Of a stretch of DNA of 64,000 nt, positions 9,014 to 17,165 are shown one piece after another. Both the position numbers and the translations under genes were made by a program. Source of the stretch: Bacillus massilioanorexius (lineage in GTDB: Bacteria > Bacillota > Bacilli > Bacillales > DSM-1321); contig NZ_CABKRX010000085.1 of NCBI RefSeq assembly GCF_902374955.1, positions 122,952 through 186,951 of the forward strand, read 5' to 3'. Position 1 is the stretch's first letter. Each line of letters begins with the position of its first letter. The notes under the pieces are model-generated. The model was not told the origin of the DNA. It worked only from the letters and a program-made list of their open reading frames with translations, and searched no databases.

Positions 9014-9523
9014 CTATACTTCCATAAATTGAATTTTATATGTGTCTTCATCTACTGTAATAGTAAACCCCATGTCAACATTTGAACGACGTTTGACATC
9101 CATAATATATTTATTTTCTTCTTCTACATGTTTAATGTTTGTAATAAGAAAGTGTTCATCCTCGTTGCGACGAAGTTGGTCTATGACATTAATCATCATA
9201 ACAGCTTCCTGCTTACTGTTTTCGTCCGTTAATATTCTCAAGAGCTTTGCATTCGCTCTTCCTGGATAGGTTTCCGCTAGTCCACCTTCAAAAAAAGGCT
9301 GTATTTTCATACCTATTTTTAAATCTTTTTTATGTAATTTATCTCCATCAGAAGTACGAATTTTCGTGTCACGCGTAATATGATATAAGACATCACCAAT
9401 TAGCACTTTATCGTTACTTTCAAATTGTGTAATAAATCCAACTTTCCCTGGATGAACGCTTTCTTGGTCACATCCTCCTAACAAAATGCTTATTATCATA
9501 CAAACAGCTAGTAACACTCTCAT
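9014..9523 (-). CDS. Small lipoprotein (DUF3221/YobA-like)
   Basis: A 169-residue secreted protein. It has a 17-residue signal peptide ending in a lipobox LLGGC, so Cys18 would be lipidated and the protein anchored outside the membrane. The mature part alternates short beta strands (HPGKVGFITQFESNDKVLIGDV, an OB-like opening) and recalls DUF3221 proteins, whose function is unknown. It has its own RBS and is not obviously operonic with its neighbours. Confidence 0.65.
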   Translation of the reverse strand: MRVLLAVCMIISILLGGCDQESVHPGKVGFITQFESNDKVLIGDVLYHITRDTKIRTSDGDKLHKKDLKIGMKIQPFFEGGLAETYPGRANAKLLRILTDENSKQEAVMMINVIDQLRRNEDEHFLITNIKHVEEENKYIMDVKRRSNVDMGFTITVDEDTYKIQFMEV

Positions 9524-9550
9524 TTCTTCACCTCATTAAGATCTGGCAAT

Positions 9551-10342
9551 CTATTTTTTAAAGAAAAATTTCTTACCAACACCTTCAAAAGTACGAGGAA
9601 AAACAGAATAAAAAACAGCCCCAACATTCATCCATCTTGGACGATTAATTTCTCTCTTATTATGCAACATACAAGAGATAATCTCTTTAGCTAGATGTTC
9701 TGGCTTCAACATATATTTCTGAACATTTTTCACATATGTTCCTGACGTATCGGCTATATCAAAAAATTGTGTTGCAATTGGTCCAGGATTTACGCTTGTT
9801 ACAAATACATTATGCTCAGACATTTCTAAGCGCAAACTATTCGTAAATCCTAATACAGCATGTTTAGTTGCCGCATAGACACTCGATTTTGGTGTGGCAA
9901 CTTTACCAGCCTGCGAGGCAATATTAATAATGTGACCCGCTTTTTTTCTTACCATTGAAGGAACGACCATTTTAGTACAAGCTATTAATCCATAGACATT
10001 TACATCTAACATTCTCTTTGCCTCATCAAGATTAAGATTAATAACTTCTTCAAACAGACCGAATCCAGCATTATTTACTAATACATCAACTGTTCCAATC
10101 TGTCTCTCTATATTTGTGAATACTTCTTCTATTTGACTACCATTAGAAACATCCAATTGATAGCAGTACACTTTCACTTGATATGCTTCTTCTATTTGCT
10201 TCTTTATTTTTTGAAGACGCTCAATGCTTCTCGCTAATAGAAATACATTAGCACCAGCAGCTGCGGATTGAAAAGCAATTTCTTTTCCTAATCCACTTGA
10301 TGCACCTGTAATGATTATATTTTTATTGACTAGTTTTTGCAC
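9551..10342 (-). CDS. Short-chain dehydrogenase/reductase (SDR family)
   Basis: A 263-residue classical SDR. It carries the cofactor motif TGASSGLG (12-19), NNAG (90-93), and the catalytic Ser143-Tyr156-Lys160 triad (IASQAG; YAATK). A basic residue after the second strand (LLARSIERL) favours NADP(H). The start is GTG with GAGGTG upstream. The C-terminal RPRWMNVGAVFYSVFPR segment resembles the DltE-like or YqjQ branch of SDRs. The substrate is unknown. Confidence 0.85.
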   Translation of the reverse strand: MQKLVNKNIIITGASSGLGKEIAFQSAAAGANVFLLARSIERLQKIKKQIEEAYQVKVYCYQLDVSNGSQIEEVFTNIERQIGTVDVLVNNAGFGLFEEVINLNLDEAKRMLDVNVYGLIACTKMVVPSMVRKKAGHIINIASQAGKVATPKSSVYAATKHAVLGFTNSLRLEMSEHNVFVTSVNPGPIATQFFDIADTSGTYVKNVQKYMLKPEHLAKEIISCMLHNKREINRPRWMNVGAVFYSVFPRTFEGVGKKFFFKK

Positions 10343-10443
10343 AACTTCACCTCAAAGCTAATTTTCCATTATTCCTCAGTATAGCTTATTCATCTATTTT
10401 ATCATATTTGATTTATTCATATTTGTAATTTTTTATATATTTG

Positions 10444-10473
10444 AAAAAACCGCTCTCAAATTAGAAAGCGGTT
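10444..10473 (-). terminator. Intrinsic terminator of the thi operon
   Basis: The stem AACCGCTTTC.../GAGAGCGGTT is followed on the minus strand by TTTTTTC, 8 bases after the thiD stop. Confidence 0.75.
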
Positions 10474-10480
10474 AATATTG

Positions 10481-11281
10481 TTAACTTAATTCATTATTCA
10501 TTGCAAGCGTATAACAATGATTTAATGGGCCATTTCCTGCACCTAAATTGAGTTGATCTAAAAGGGCACCTGTTATATATTGCTTTGCTTTTTGAATACT
10601 TGTTTTCATATCACAACCATCTGCTAAGTGGCAAGCGATGGCAGAAGATAGTGTGCAACCTGTACCATGCGTATTCGAATTATCAATTTTCACGCTAGGA
10701 AACCAAGTAAATTGGCCATCACTGTATAGTAAGTCATCTGCCGTTTCCTCTAGATGACCACCTTTGATTAAGATATGCCCCTTATAATTCTCTGCAATGT
10801 TAAGAGCTACTTTTTGCATATCTTCTTTATTATGTATAACCATACCACTTAGACATTCAGCCTCAGGTATATTTGGTGTAATTAAGCTAGCTAATGGTAT
10901 TAATTTCGTAATAAGCATGTCCATGGCATCTTCATTTAATAGTTTGCTACCACTAGTAGAAATCATAACGGGATCGACAACAATATGATTGGGACGATAA
11001 TCGATTAATTTATCAACGATCACTTGAATAATGTCTGGAGAGGAAACCATGCCGATCTTCACACTATCAGGAAAAATATCTTTCATAATACAATCTAATT
11101 GTTGACCTACAAATTCAGGTGTTGCTTCTTGAACAGCATATACACCAGTCGTATTCTGTGCAGTTAAAGCCGTAATCGCACTCATGGCGTACATGTTATG
11201 AGCTGTTATAGTTTTTATATCTGCTTGAATTCCTGCTCCTCCACTACAATCTGATCCGGCTATACTTAATACCTTCTTCAT
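10481..11281 (-). CDS. thiD: Hydroxymethylpyrimidine/phosphomethylpyrimidine kinase
   Basis: A 266-residue ribokinase-fold kinase that phosphorylates HMP and HMP-P to HMP-PP for thiamine synthesis. It shows the N-terminal GSDCSGGAGIQADIKT motif, VVDPVMIST near 103-111 and the GTGCTLSSAIA anion-hole motif near 207-217 with the catalytic Asp replaced by Cys, as is normal in ThiD (HGTGCTLS). The ATG overlaps the preceding HAD stop as ATGA and has GGAGGG upstream. It is the last gene of the TPP-riboswitch-controlled operon. Confidence 0.92.
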   Translation of the reverse strand: MKKVLSIAGSDCSGGAGIQADIKTITAHNMYAMSAITALTAQNTTGVYAVQEATPEFVGQQLDCIMKDIFPDSVKIGMVSSPDIIQVIVDKLIDYRPNHIVVDPVMISTSGSKLLNEDAMDMLITKLIPLASLITPNIPEAECLSGMVIHNKEDMQKVALNIAENYKGHILIKGGHLEETADDLLYSDGQFTWFPSVKIDNSNTHGTGCTLSSAIACHLADGCDMKTSIQKAKQYITGALLDQLNLGAGNGPLNHCYTLAMNNELS

Positions 11282-11922
11282 TCTGCATCCCTCCATTCTT
11301 CAAAGCTACTGATATATTTATCGCTTAATTGTTGAATCATTTTGTTATCCTTATCTGCTGAACGATCGTAAACAGCTATGGTATAGAAACCCGCTGCTTT
11401 TGTTGTTTGGATAGCATGAAGCGAATCTTCAAAGACCATAATTTCAGAGATATTAGCCTCCCATTTTTGAGCAGCTAAATAAAAAATATCGGGTGTATCT
11501 TTTCCATAACCAACTTCTCCGCATGTAAGAATAAAATCAAAATAATCCAGAACCTTTAATCTTTTTAGAACTAATTCTGCCAATTTCTTTTCCGATGCAG
11601 TAACAATACACATCTTTATGTTTTGATTTTCTACATTCTCTAAAAATTCGAGGACGAAAGGTTTTAACTGGACTTCATTCATATATTGATGAATTATGAA
11701 ATCATGAATTTCAGCCATTACTTCTTCTGTTGTCAAATCTAAAGTGAACTGTTGAATTAAGTAGTTTGCACCTTGCTCAAAGCTTTTTTTATTTAATACC
11801 GTTATTAATTCATTTGGCATAATAATTCCTTTATTTCGCAAAAAGGTACATACAGCCATGTCCCATACATTCATAGAATCTATTAAAGTTCCATCAAGAT
11901 CAAATATGGCATATTTTTTCAT
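11278..11922 (-). CDS. HAD-superfamily phosphatase within the thiamine operon
   Basis: A 214-residue HAD hydrolase of the beta-phosphoglucomutase-like subgroup. Motif I is FDLDGTLIDSM (7-17), motif II VTASEK (about 101-106), and motif III/IV VFEDSLHAIQTTKAAG (about 156-171). Both ends overlap thi genes by four bases (ATGA), so it is translated with them. By context it may remove phosphate from a thiamine intermediate (for example ThMP or HMP-P) or clear a damaged metabolite. That role is inference; sequence alone gives only a phosphomonoesterase. Confidence 0.85.
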   Translation of the reverse strand: MKKYAIFDLDGTLIDSMNVWDMAVCTFLRNKGIIMPNELITVLNKKSFEQGANYLIQQFTLDLTTEEVMAEIHDFIIHQYMNEVQLKPFVLEFLENVENQNIKMCIVTASEKKLAELVLKRLKVLDYFDFILTCGEVGYGKDTPDIFYLAAQKWEANISEIMVFEDSLHAIQTTKAAGFYTIAVYDRSADKDNKMIQQLSDKYISSFEEWRDAE

Positions 11923-12560
11923 TCATTCACCATTCGCTTTGACAAAGCTAACAAGTGTTGACTAGCTTTATCTATTTCATCTGCTCCAAAAATAGCTGAA
12001 ACAACAGCAACACCATCAATACCAGTTCCACCTAACTTCGTCATATTTTCTTCATTAATACCACCTATTGCTACTATAGGGATCGTAGCTCTTTCACAAA
12101 TATCTTTTAATGTTTGAAAGGATACAGTGTTGGCATCAAGCTTGGTTGCCGTGTTAAAAACAGCACCTACTCCTAAATAATCTGCTCCATTATCCTCAGC
12201 TCTTTTTGCTTCTTCAACTGTATGAGCAGATACACCTAAAATTTTATTAGGTCCTATTTTTTCTCTAACTATATTTACAGGTAAATCGTCTTGACCTATA
12301 TGAACACCATCCGCATCACAAGCAAGTGCAACATCAACATTATCATTGATAACAAAAGGAATGTCATATTTATCCGTTAACTGCTTAATTTGTAAAGCTT
12401 CTTCTAAAAAAGCTTCATTGGACAGATTTTTTTCACGTAGTTGCAAAAAGGTAATGCCTCCCTTAAGAGCTGCTTCAACTTGTTGTACTAAAGAGCTTTC
12501 CTTCACCCAATGTCGATCTGTAACAGCATAAAGTAGCAATGAAGATTTATCTACTTTCAA
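11919..12560 (-). CDS. thiE: Thiamine-phosphate synthase
   Basis: A 213-residue TIM-barrel enzyme joining HMP-PP and THZ-P to give thiamine phosphate. Visible motifs are QLREKN (near 39-44), the INDNVDVALACDADGVHIGQDD stretch that binds pyrophosphate-Mg (near 71-92), VSAHT, GADYLGVGAVFNTATK and AIGGI. The start is TTG with GAGGGG upstream, overlapping thiM by 14 nt. The length fits ThiE (about 210-220). Confidence 0.93.
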   Translation of the reverse strand: MKVDKSSLLLYAVTDRHWVKESSLVQQVEAALKGGITFLQLREKNLSNEAFLEEALQIKQLTDKYDIPFVINDNVDVALACDADGVHIGQDDLPVNIVREKIGPNKILGVSAHTVEEAKRAEDNGADYLGVGAVFNTATKLDANTVSFQTLKDICERATIPIVAIGGINEENMTKLGGTGIDGVAVVSAIFGADEIDKASQHLLALSKRMVNE

Positions 12561-13371
12561 TTTTTATCCCCTCACTCAACTTTGTAGAATTCATCTTACT
12601 CATATAGTCAATTAAATGCATTCTAAATGTGGACGTTCCCCCATCAGATTGAAGCATTTTGTGATAGGCAAGCTCACCACTTAATCCAATGGCACAAACA
12701 GCCGCTGTGGTACTTTCTAATAAACGATCGGGATTCGCTCCACAATATGCACCAATAATGGCTGTAAGCATACATCCACTTCCTGTAATTTTTGACATCA
12801 TAGGATGACCATTATGGACTATATTCGTCTTCGAGTTGGTTGCTATTAAATCAATTTCACCAGTGATAGCAATCACTGCTCCTGTTTTCTCACTCAATTG
12901 TTGAGCAAATAAAATGGCTTCCTCGAGTGTTTCAGTTGTTACTTTATCTGTTGCAGATGCATCGACTCCCATTGTTGTACCGCTTCCTTCAAATACTGTT
13001 TTCATTTCAGAAATATTACCGCGAATAACAGAAAAGCGTACTTCTTCCAACAATTTAAATACAGTCGCAGTTCGAAGCTTTGATGCCCCTGCTCCTACAG
13101 GATCAAGAATAACTGGATGCCCAAGTTCATTTGCTTTTTTTCCTGCTAAAATCATAGATTGAACCGTTCTTTCATTTAATGTACCAACATTAATTACCAA
13201 GCTATTACAAATGCTGGTAATATCCTCTACCTCAGCTACATCATCCGCCATAATTGGAGAACCACCACAGGCCAATATTACATTAGCTACATCATTTACT
13301 GTTACATAGTTGGTAATATTATGTACTAAAGGGGTTGTTTCTCTCACTTTTTCCAGGATTGATTCAAACAT
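12547..13371 (-). CDS. thiM: Hydroxyethylthiazole kinase
   Basis: A 274-residue ribokinase-fold kinase that phosphorylates hydroxyethylthiazole for thiamine salvage. It has VHNITNYVTVNDVANVILACGGSP near the N-terminus (residues 16-39), GAVIAITGEID, and the GSGCMLTAIIGAY anion-hole motif near 195-207 with the active-site Cys. I chose the ATG preceded by GGAGGAG; the longer open frame upstream runs into the riboswitch terminator. It is the first gene of the operon and salvage-oriented, since no thiC or thiG is present. Confidence 0.93.
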   Translation of the reverse strand: MFESILEKVRETTPLVHNITNYVTVNDVANVILACGGSPIMADDVAEVEDITSICNSLVINVGTLNERTVQSMILAGKKANELGHPVILDPVGAGASKLRTATVFKLLEEVRFSVIRGNISEMKTVFEGSGTTMGVDASATDKVTTETLEEAILFAQQLSEKTGAVIAITGEIDLIATNSKTNIVHNGHPMMSKITGSGCMLTAIIGAYCGANPDRLLESTTAAVCAIGLSGELAYHKMLQSDGGTSTFRMHLIDYMSKMNSTKLSEGIKIESR

Positions 13372-13407
13372 TCTAGTCTCCTCCATTCGATAAAAATTTT
13401 TATTTTC

Positions 13408-13549
13408 TAAAAAAGAAAATGCGATACACCAAATGGGTATATCGCATAAGAATAACCAAATACAATTCCCTACGTTGGCATTACCCAAATCAGGTTAAAG
13501 GGTCAAAGTTACATTTCACTTACTCTCAGCCTGCTTGTGCAAGCCCCCC
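13408..13549 (-). promoter_or_regulatory. TPP riboswitch (proximal copy) with terminator
   Basis: Read on the minus strand, the aptamer shows GGGG...CTGAGA, ACCCTTTAACCTGAT and GGGTAATGCCAACGTAGGGA, the full TPP (thi-box) consensus. A terminator hairpin TGCGATATACC/GGTGTATCGCA with TTTTCTTTTTT follows about 20 bases later. It lies 37 nt upstream of thiM. TPP binding should stabilise the terminator. Confidence 0.93.
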
Positions 13550-13603
13550 AAAAATTTATTTACTTCTAAGCTTTGTTACTCGATACTCCCCATCGACAAG
13601 TCT

Positions 13604-13645
13604 CGATTACCACCTTTTACCCAACAAGTGGTGAGTATAGGTGGA
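13604..13645. repeat. Decayed copy D of the AACAAGT-core repeat
   Basis: The segment CCAACAAGTGGTGAGTATAGG aligns with three other intergenic segments in this window (near 18.9, 44.0 and 57.0 kb). It lies between the two TPP riboswitches. This is the most diverged copy. Confidence 0.4.
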
Positions 13646-13816
13646 ATAGATTTTCACTCTAGAAAACTCGCTTTACACGAAGCATCGGCGAGCATCCTCC
13701 CTTATCCATAACACAGCTGGTCCTCTCCTACCCCACTGCTTCCAAAAGAGACTCATTCCTTACGCTCGAATCGATCTTTAATACTGGTAAAACTATACTT
13801 TATAGAAAACAGCAAA

Positions 13817-13960
13817 AACAAAAAACGATATACCAATAGGGTATATCGCATCTTTTAGATACTAATATAAAAATTCCCTACGTTGGCATTATCCAAATCA
13901 GGTTAAAGGGTCAAAGCTACATTTTGCTTACTCTCAGCCTGCTCGTGCAAGCTCCCCTAT
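13817..13960 (-). promoter_or_regulatory. TPP riboswitch (distal copy) with its own terminator
   Basis: A second complete thi-box on the minus strand (AGGGGAGC, CTGAGAGTAAG, ACCCTTTAACCTGATTTGG, ATAATGCCAACGTAGGGA). Its terminator is CGATATACC/GGTATATCG followed by TTTTTTGTTTTTG. It lies about 410 nt further upstream than the proximal copy, with no intact gene between. Both would act in series on the same transcript. Confidence 0.9.
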
Positions 13961-14035
13961 CAATGTTGCTCTATTAAACTTGACATCATTCTATCATACT
14001 AACATCATTTGTGGTAATTAATTTTTGCAAAACTT

Positions 14036-14998
14036 TCACTTAACAGAATATACAATTCCATTCTTTGTTTCTTCTCCTCTAATTTCATCTAAATCAAGTA
14101 AATAATCAAATTGAGCTAATGTTTCTGACAATGTTAACCCAATTTGCTTTTGGTATATACCTGGAAATAGCTTCATACAGATTTGTAAAACAGTAGCCGG
14201 TTCTTGTTTCAATAACTCTCTCACCTTCATTGCCCTTTCATGTTGAGCAGCCAAGCGCTTATGTATTAGATCATTAGGCTGATGAATTTCATCACCGTGC
14301 CCTGCAAATACTGTTTGGATTGGCATTTCTAATAATCTATTCAAAGAATGATTTAATAATAATTGTGATTTGGGACGATCGTCTCCTTCTTTCATAGGAG
14401 GCTCTATTAATGGATTTGGAGATACCTTTTGTAATAGTAAATCTCCTCCAATAAACGCACCGTCACTTTCTCTATATAATGATATATGACTTTCCGCATG
14501 ACCTGGTGTTTCATATACAACCCAATCATTCAAACCAGGTACCGTGTCACCTTCTTTAATTGAGATATCCAAACTTCTATTGCAGCTATATTTTAAACCA
14601 CTTTTCATTGTGCCTACATATTTATGAAACTCAGATGGGATGCCTAATTCTTTTGCTAAATCGAGATAAAAACCTTCATAATAATGAAAAATTGCTTCAT
14701 CTGGGTTTAGCCAAAATTTATTATTCTCATGTCCCAAAATAGGAGTACCTTCCTCAAAGAAATCCACTCCCCCAACATGATCTGGATGATGATGTGTAAT
14801 AATGATTTGGTCAATATCCTTCATATCAAGACGCAAATCCTTCAATCCAGCTTGAATGGCTTGATGAGTTTCTTCGGTTTTAGGACCAGCATCCACTAGT
14901 GTAAGCGCGTCTCCTTTTATTACAAATGCATTAACATCACCAACAGGGAACGGGGTTGGAATAGTTATTTTAGCGATATCATTTTTCCATAACGTCAT
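14036..14998 (-). CDS. Metallo-beta-lactamase-fold hydrolase
   Basis: A 320-residue protein with the zinc motif THHHPDH (68-74), a downstream His in TPGHAESH near 163-170 and the third metal site FAGHGDEI near 225-232. A roughly 60-residue C-terminal winged-helix-like region (LLKQEPATVLQICMKLF) matches the MBL/wHTH arrangement of YqgX-like and LACTB2-like proteins. Likely reactions are thioester or phosphodiester hydrolysis; the substrate is unknown. The ATG is preceded by AGGTGA. It is divergent from proC. Confidence 0.82.
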   Translation of the reverse strand: MTLWKNDIAKITIPTPFPVGDVNAFVIKGDALTLVDAGPKTEETHQAIQAGLKDLRLDMKDIDQIIITHHHPDHVGGVDFFEEGTPILGHENNKFWLNPDEAIFHYYEGFYLDLAKELGIPSEFHKYVGTMKSGLKYSCNRSLDISIKEGDTVPGLNDWVVYETPGHAESHISLYRESDGAFIGGDLLLQKVSPNPLIEPPMKEGDDRPKSQLLLNHSLNRLLEMPIQTVFAGHGDEIHQPNDLIHKRLAAQHERAMKVRELLKQEPATVLQICMKLFPGIYQKQIGLTLSETLAQFDYLLDLDEIRGEETKNGIVYSVK

Positions 14999-15134
14999 TG
15001 TTATTCACCTAATTTATTTTGAAATTTATGAACAATCATTCATTTTATATTATTTCAATTCTACTACTAACATGCACTTATGTCATTATTTTCACATCTT
15101 TTTTCAAAAATTTAATAAAATCCATTTATATCTA

Positions 15135-15164
15135 TTGACATACATAACAATATTCCTTCATAAT
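15135..15164 (+). promoter_or_regulatory. Candidate promoter of the proC T-box leader
   Basis: A perfect TTGACA box is followed after 18 bp by CATAAT. This would start the transcript just upstream of the T-box stem I. Confidence 0.5.
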
Positions 15165-15204
15165 CTAATGAATATTAGAATATTTACTAGGCATCGAATA
15201 AGAA

Positions 15205-15427
15205 TAGTAAATAAAATACGACATGCAGAGAATGAAGTTCACTGGCTGGAAGACTTCATAGTCCACTATTTTATCGAACCTACCTTATGAGCTGTTAGGA
15301 AAACCTAACCGTATTCCAACGATATCGGAACATGAAGTGCATTTTAAGAAATTATCTTAAAATGAACAAAGGTGGTACCACGGAAGATAGACCTTTCGTC
15401 CTTTTTTAAGGATGAAAGGTTTTTTTA
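15205..15427 (+). promoter_or_regulatory. Proline-specific T-box leader of proC
   Basis: The T-box sequence AGGTGGTACCACGG lies at 15370-15383 and is followed by an 11-bp terminator stem (ACCTTTCGTCC/GGATGAAAGGT) with T7. In stem I the specifier-loop signature GAA-CCT-A occurs at 15276-15282, so the specifier is CCU, a proline codon. This agrees with the downstream proC. Uncharged tRNA-Pro should favour antitermination. Confidence 0.92.
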
Positions 15428-15526
15428 TTTTTATACATTTTCACACAGATACAATATCTTACATTTTTCAACAAACTTAGAGTTAATCTAAGTTCGTAAT
15501 ACAAATCTAATTTGGAGGTCTTCTCT

Positions 15527-16372
15527 ATGAATAAAATTGCCTTTGTAGGTGCAGGGTCCATGGCTGAAGCAATGATTTCTGGCATCATAAAAAGAAGTCA
15601 TATAACAACTAATCAAATTACTGTCATGAATCGAAGTAAACAGGAACGACTAGAATTTTTACGTGAGACATATGGTGTATCAACCACTCATTCATATGAA
15701 ACATTATTTCAAGATGCAAACATAGTCATCTTAGCTGTTAAACCAAAAGATGTACTTACTGTTCTATCATCCATAAAATCATATTTACAAGACGGGATGC
15801 TATTAGTTTCTGTTGTAGCAGGTGTTTCTATAGAAAACATTGAAAAGATCATTGAAAGAAAAATGGCTATTATTCGAACAATGCCAAATACATCAGCTGC
15901 AGTTGGACAGTCGGCCACTGCTATTTCTCATAATAGCGTTGTGACAGAAAAGCAGCTAACCATGACTACAGAACTGCTTGAAACAATTGGTACAGTAACG
16001 CTTGTCAATGAATCACAATTAGATGCTGTAACCGGACTTTCAGGTAGTGGCCCAGCTTATATTTATTATTTAATAGAGGCTATGGAAAACTCAGCTGAAT
16101 TAATAGGACTGGAACAAGATGCAGCGAAATCGTTAATTTTGCAAACCATTATTGGCGCAGCAGAAATGCTACTTCAGTCACCAAAAACTCCTAAAGTATT
16201 ACGACAGGAAGTAACATCACCTGGTGGCACAACTGAGGCTGGAATAAAGATACTACAATCCAGAAATGTTCAGGAAGCATTGACAGAATGTATCGTAGAA
16301 GCTGCTCAGCAATCTAAGCGAATGGGGCAAAAGCTTACGGAAGAAATAAATAAAAAGACTATTTCTATTTAA
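15527..16372 (+). CDS. proC: Pyrroline-5-carboxylate reductase
   Basis: A 281-residue reductase for the last step of proline synthesis, using NAD(P)H. The Rossmann motif FVGAGSMAEAMISG is at residues 5-18, AVKPKD marks the fourth strand, and the C-terminal signature runs around 228-250 (LRQEVTSPGGTTEAGI). The start is the ATG preceded by TTGGAGGTC, 15 bases after a weaker in-frame candidate. The proline T-box upstream supports the assignment. It corresponds to B. subtilis proI, which also lies near namA and rnz/zwf. Confidence 0.93.
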   Translation: MNKIAFVGAGSMAEAMISGIIKRSHITTNQITVMNRSKQERLEFLRETYGVSTTHSYETLFQDANIVILAVKPKDVLTVLSSIKSYLQDGMLLVSVVAGVSIENIEKIIERKMAIIRTMPNTSAAVGQSATAISHNSVVTEKQLTMTTELLETIGTVTLVNESQLDAVTGLSGSGPAYIYYLIEAMENSAELIGLEQDAAKSLILQTIIGAAEMLLQSPKTPKVLRQEVTSPGGTTEAGIKILQSRNVQEALTECIVEAAQQSKRMGQKLTEEINKKTISI

Positions 16373-16398
16373 TAAAACTGATAAAAGGAGGCTACCAC

Positions 16399-16782
16399 AC
16401 GGAAAGCTCTCCAACATCTTTAAGTGAACAATTATATCAATTGGAAAAATTATTGTTACAGCCAGATGTACGTCAATTATCAGAACAGCTTTCTATATTG
16501 TTAGCGGATGATTTTTTTGAATTCTCAAGCTCCGGAAAGGTATGGTATAAAAACGAAATTGGACCTGAGGGAATTACGATTAGAGACATGGAGATTTTTG
16601 ATTTTCCCCTACATCCATTAAAAGAAGATATCGCTCTGGTTACGTATCGAATAGTAGATTGTACAAGGCAACAGCATTCTTTACGAAGTTCAATCTGGAA
16701 ACGAAAAAATGGCATGTGGCAAATGAGTTTCCACCAAGGAACTTTAACCCAATATGAAAAAAAGGGACCGTCTAAAAAGTGA
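16399..16782 (+). CDS. Small NTF2-like (DUF4440) protein, possibly initiating at ACG
   Basis: About 127 residues related by eye to the DUF4440/SnoaL-like (NTF2 fold) proteins of bacilli: an N-terminal helix (LSEQLYQLEKLLL), LADDFFEFSSSGKVW, then alternating strands VTYRIVDC and SSIWKRKNGMWQMSFHQGT. A strong AAAGGAGG sits seven bases before ACG at 16399, exactly where an ATG would be expected. The first standard start in frame is TTG at 16441, which lacks an RBS and removes the first helix. It may be a weakly expressed or recently disabled gene. Its last codons and stop lie inside a dispersed repeat. Confidence 0.55.
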   Translation, partial: TESSPTSLSEQLYQLEKLLLQPDVRQLSEQLSILLADDFFEFSSSGKVWYKNEIGPEGITIRDMEIFDFPLHPLKEDIALVTYRIVDCTRQQHSLRSSIWKRKNGMWQMSFHQGTLTQYEKKGPSKK

Positions 16783-17004
16783 TTTATATCATTTTTCAGA
16801 GGCTCCTACGCTGTAACCGATTTCCATTTTTTACGAACTAATTGCTATAAAATGTATGTTTACTTTCTAAAAAAAGCTGAAGTTACGTGCTTTGTCCTGT
16901 GCATCACTTTATTCTATTCTTTTGTTAAGATAAGGATCGTATAAAACTCAGATAAAACAAAAGAGGATATCCATCGAATTTTTACTTTTTGGACATCCTC
17001 TTTT
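16762..17004 (+). repeat. Dispersed hairpin-bounded repeat, family 1, copy A
   Basis: About 240 bp, collinear with the copy near 35.9 kb and in the same orientation. It begins with an imperfect CAGAGGCTCC hairpin, contains the shared TTTGTCCTGTGCATC core, and ends in AGAGGATATCC...GGACATCCTCTTTTTT, which can act as a terminator. It overlaps the 3' end of the NTF2-like gene. Confidence 0.8.
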
Positions 17005-17165
17005 TTGTATATAATCTATAGTAGTTGTAGAATCTTCAATTAATATCTCTGCAACTGCAATCTTTATTCCTACATTTCCGACTAATAATATTGTTATACT
17101 ATTTATATAGGCTATTTCATTAGTGAGGCCAATATTTCATTTTTCAATAAGGAGGAACCATGTTT

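Noticed and set aside
13419..13634. Plus-strand 71-codon frame over the proximal TPP riboswitch
   Set aside because: It covers the antisense of the aptamer and terminator, and its translation has no protein-like features.
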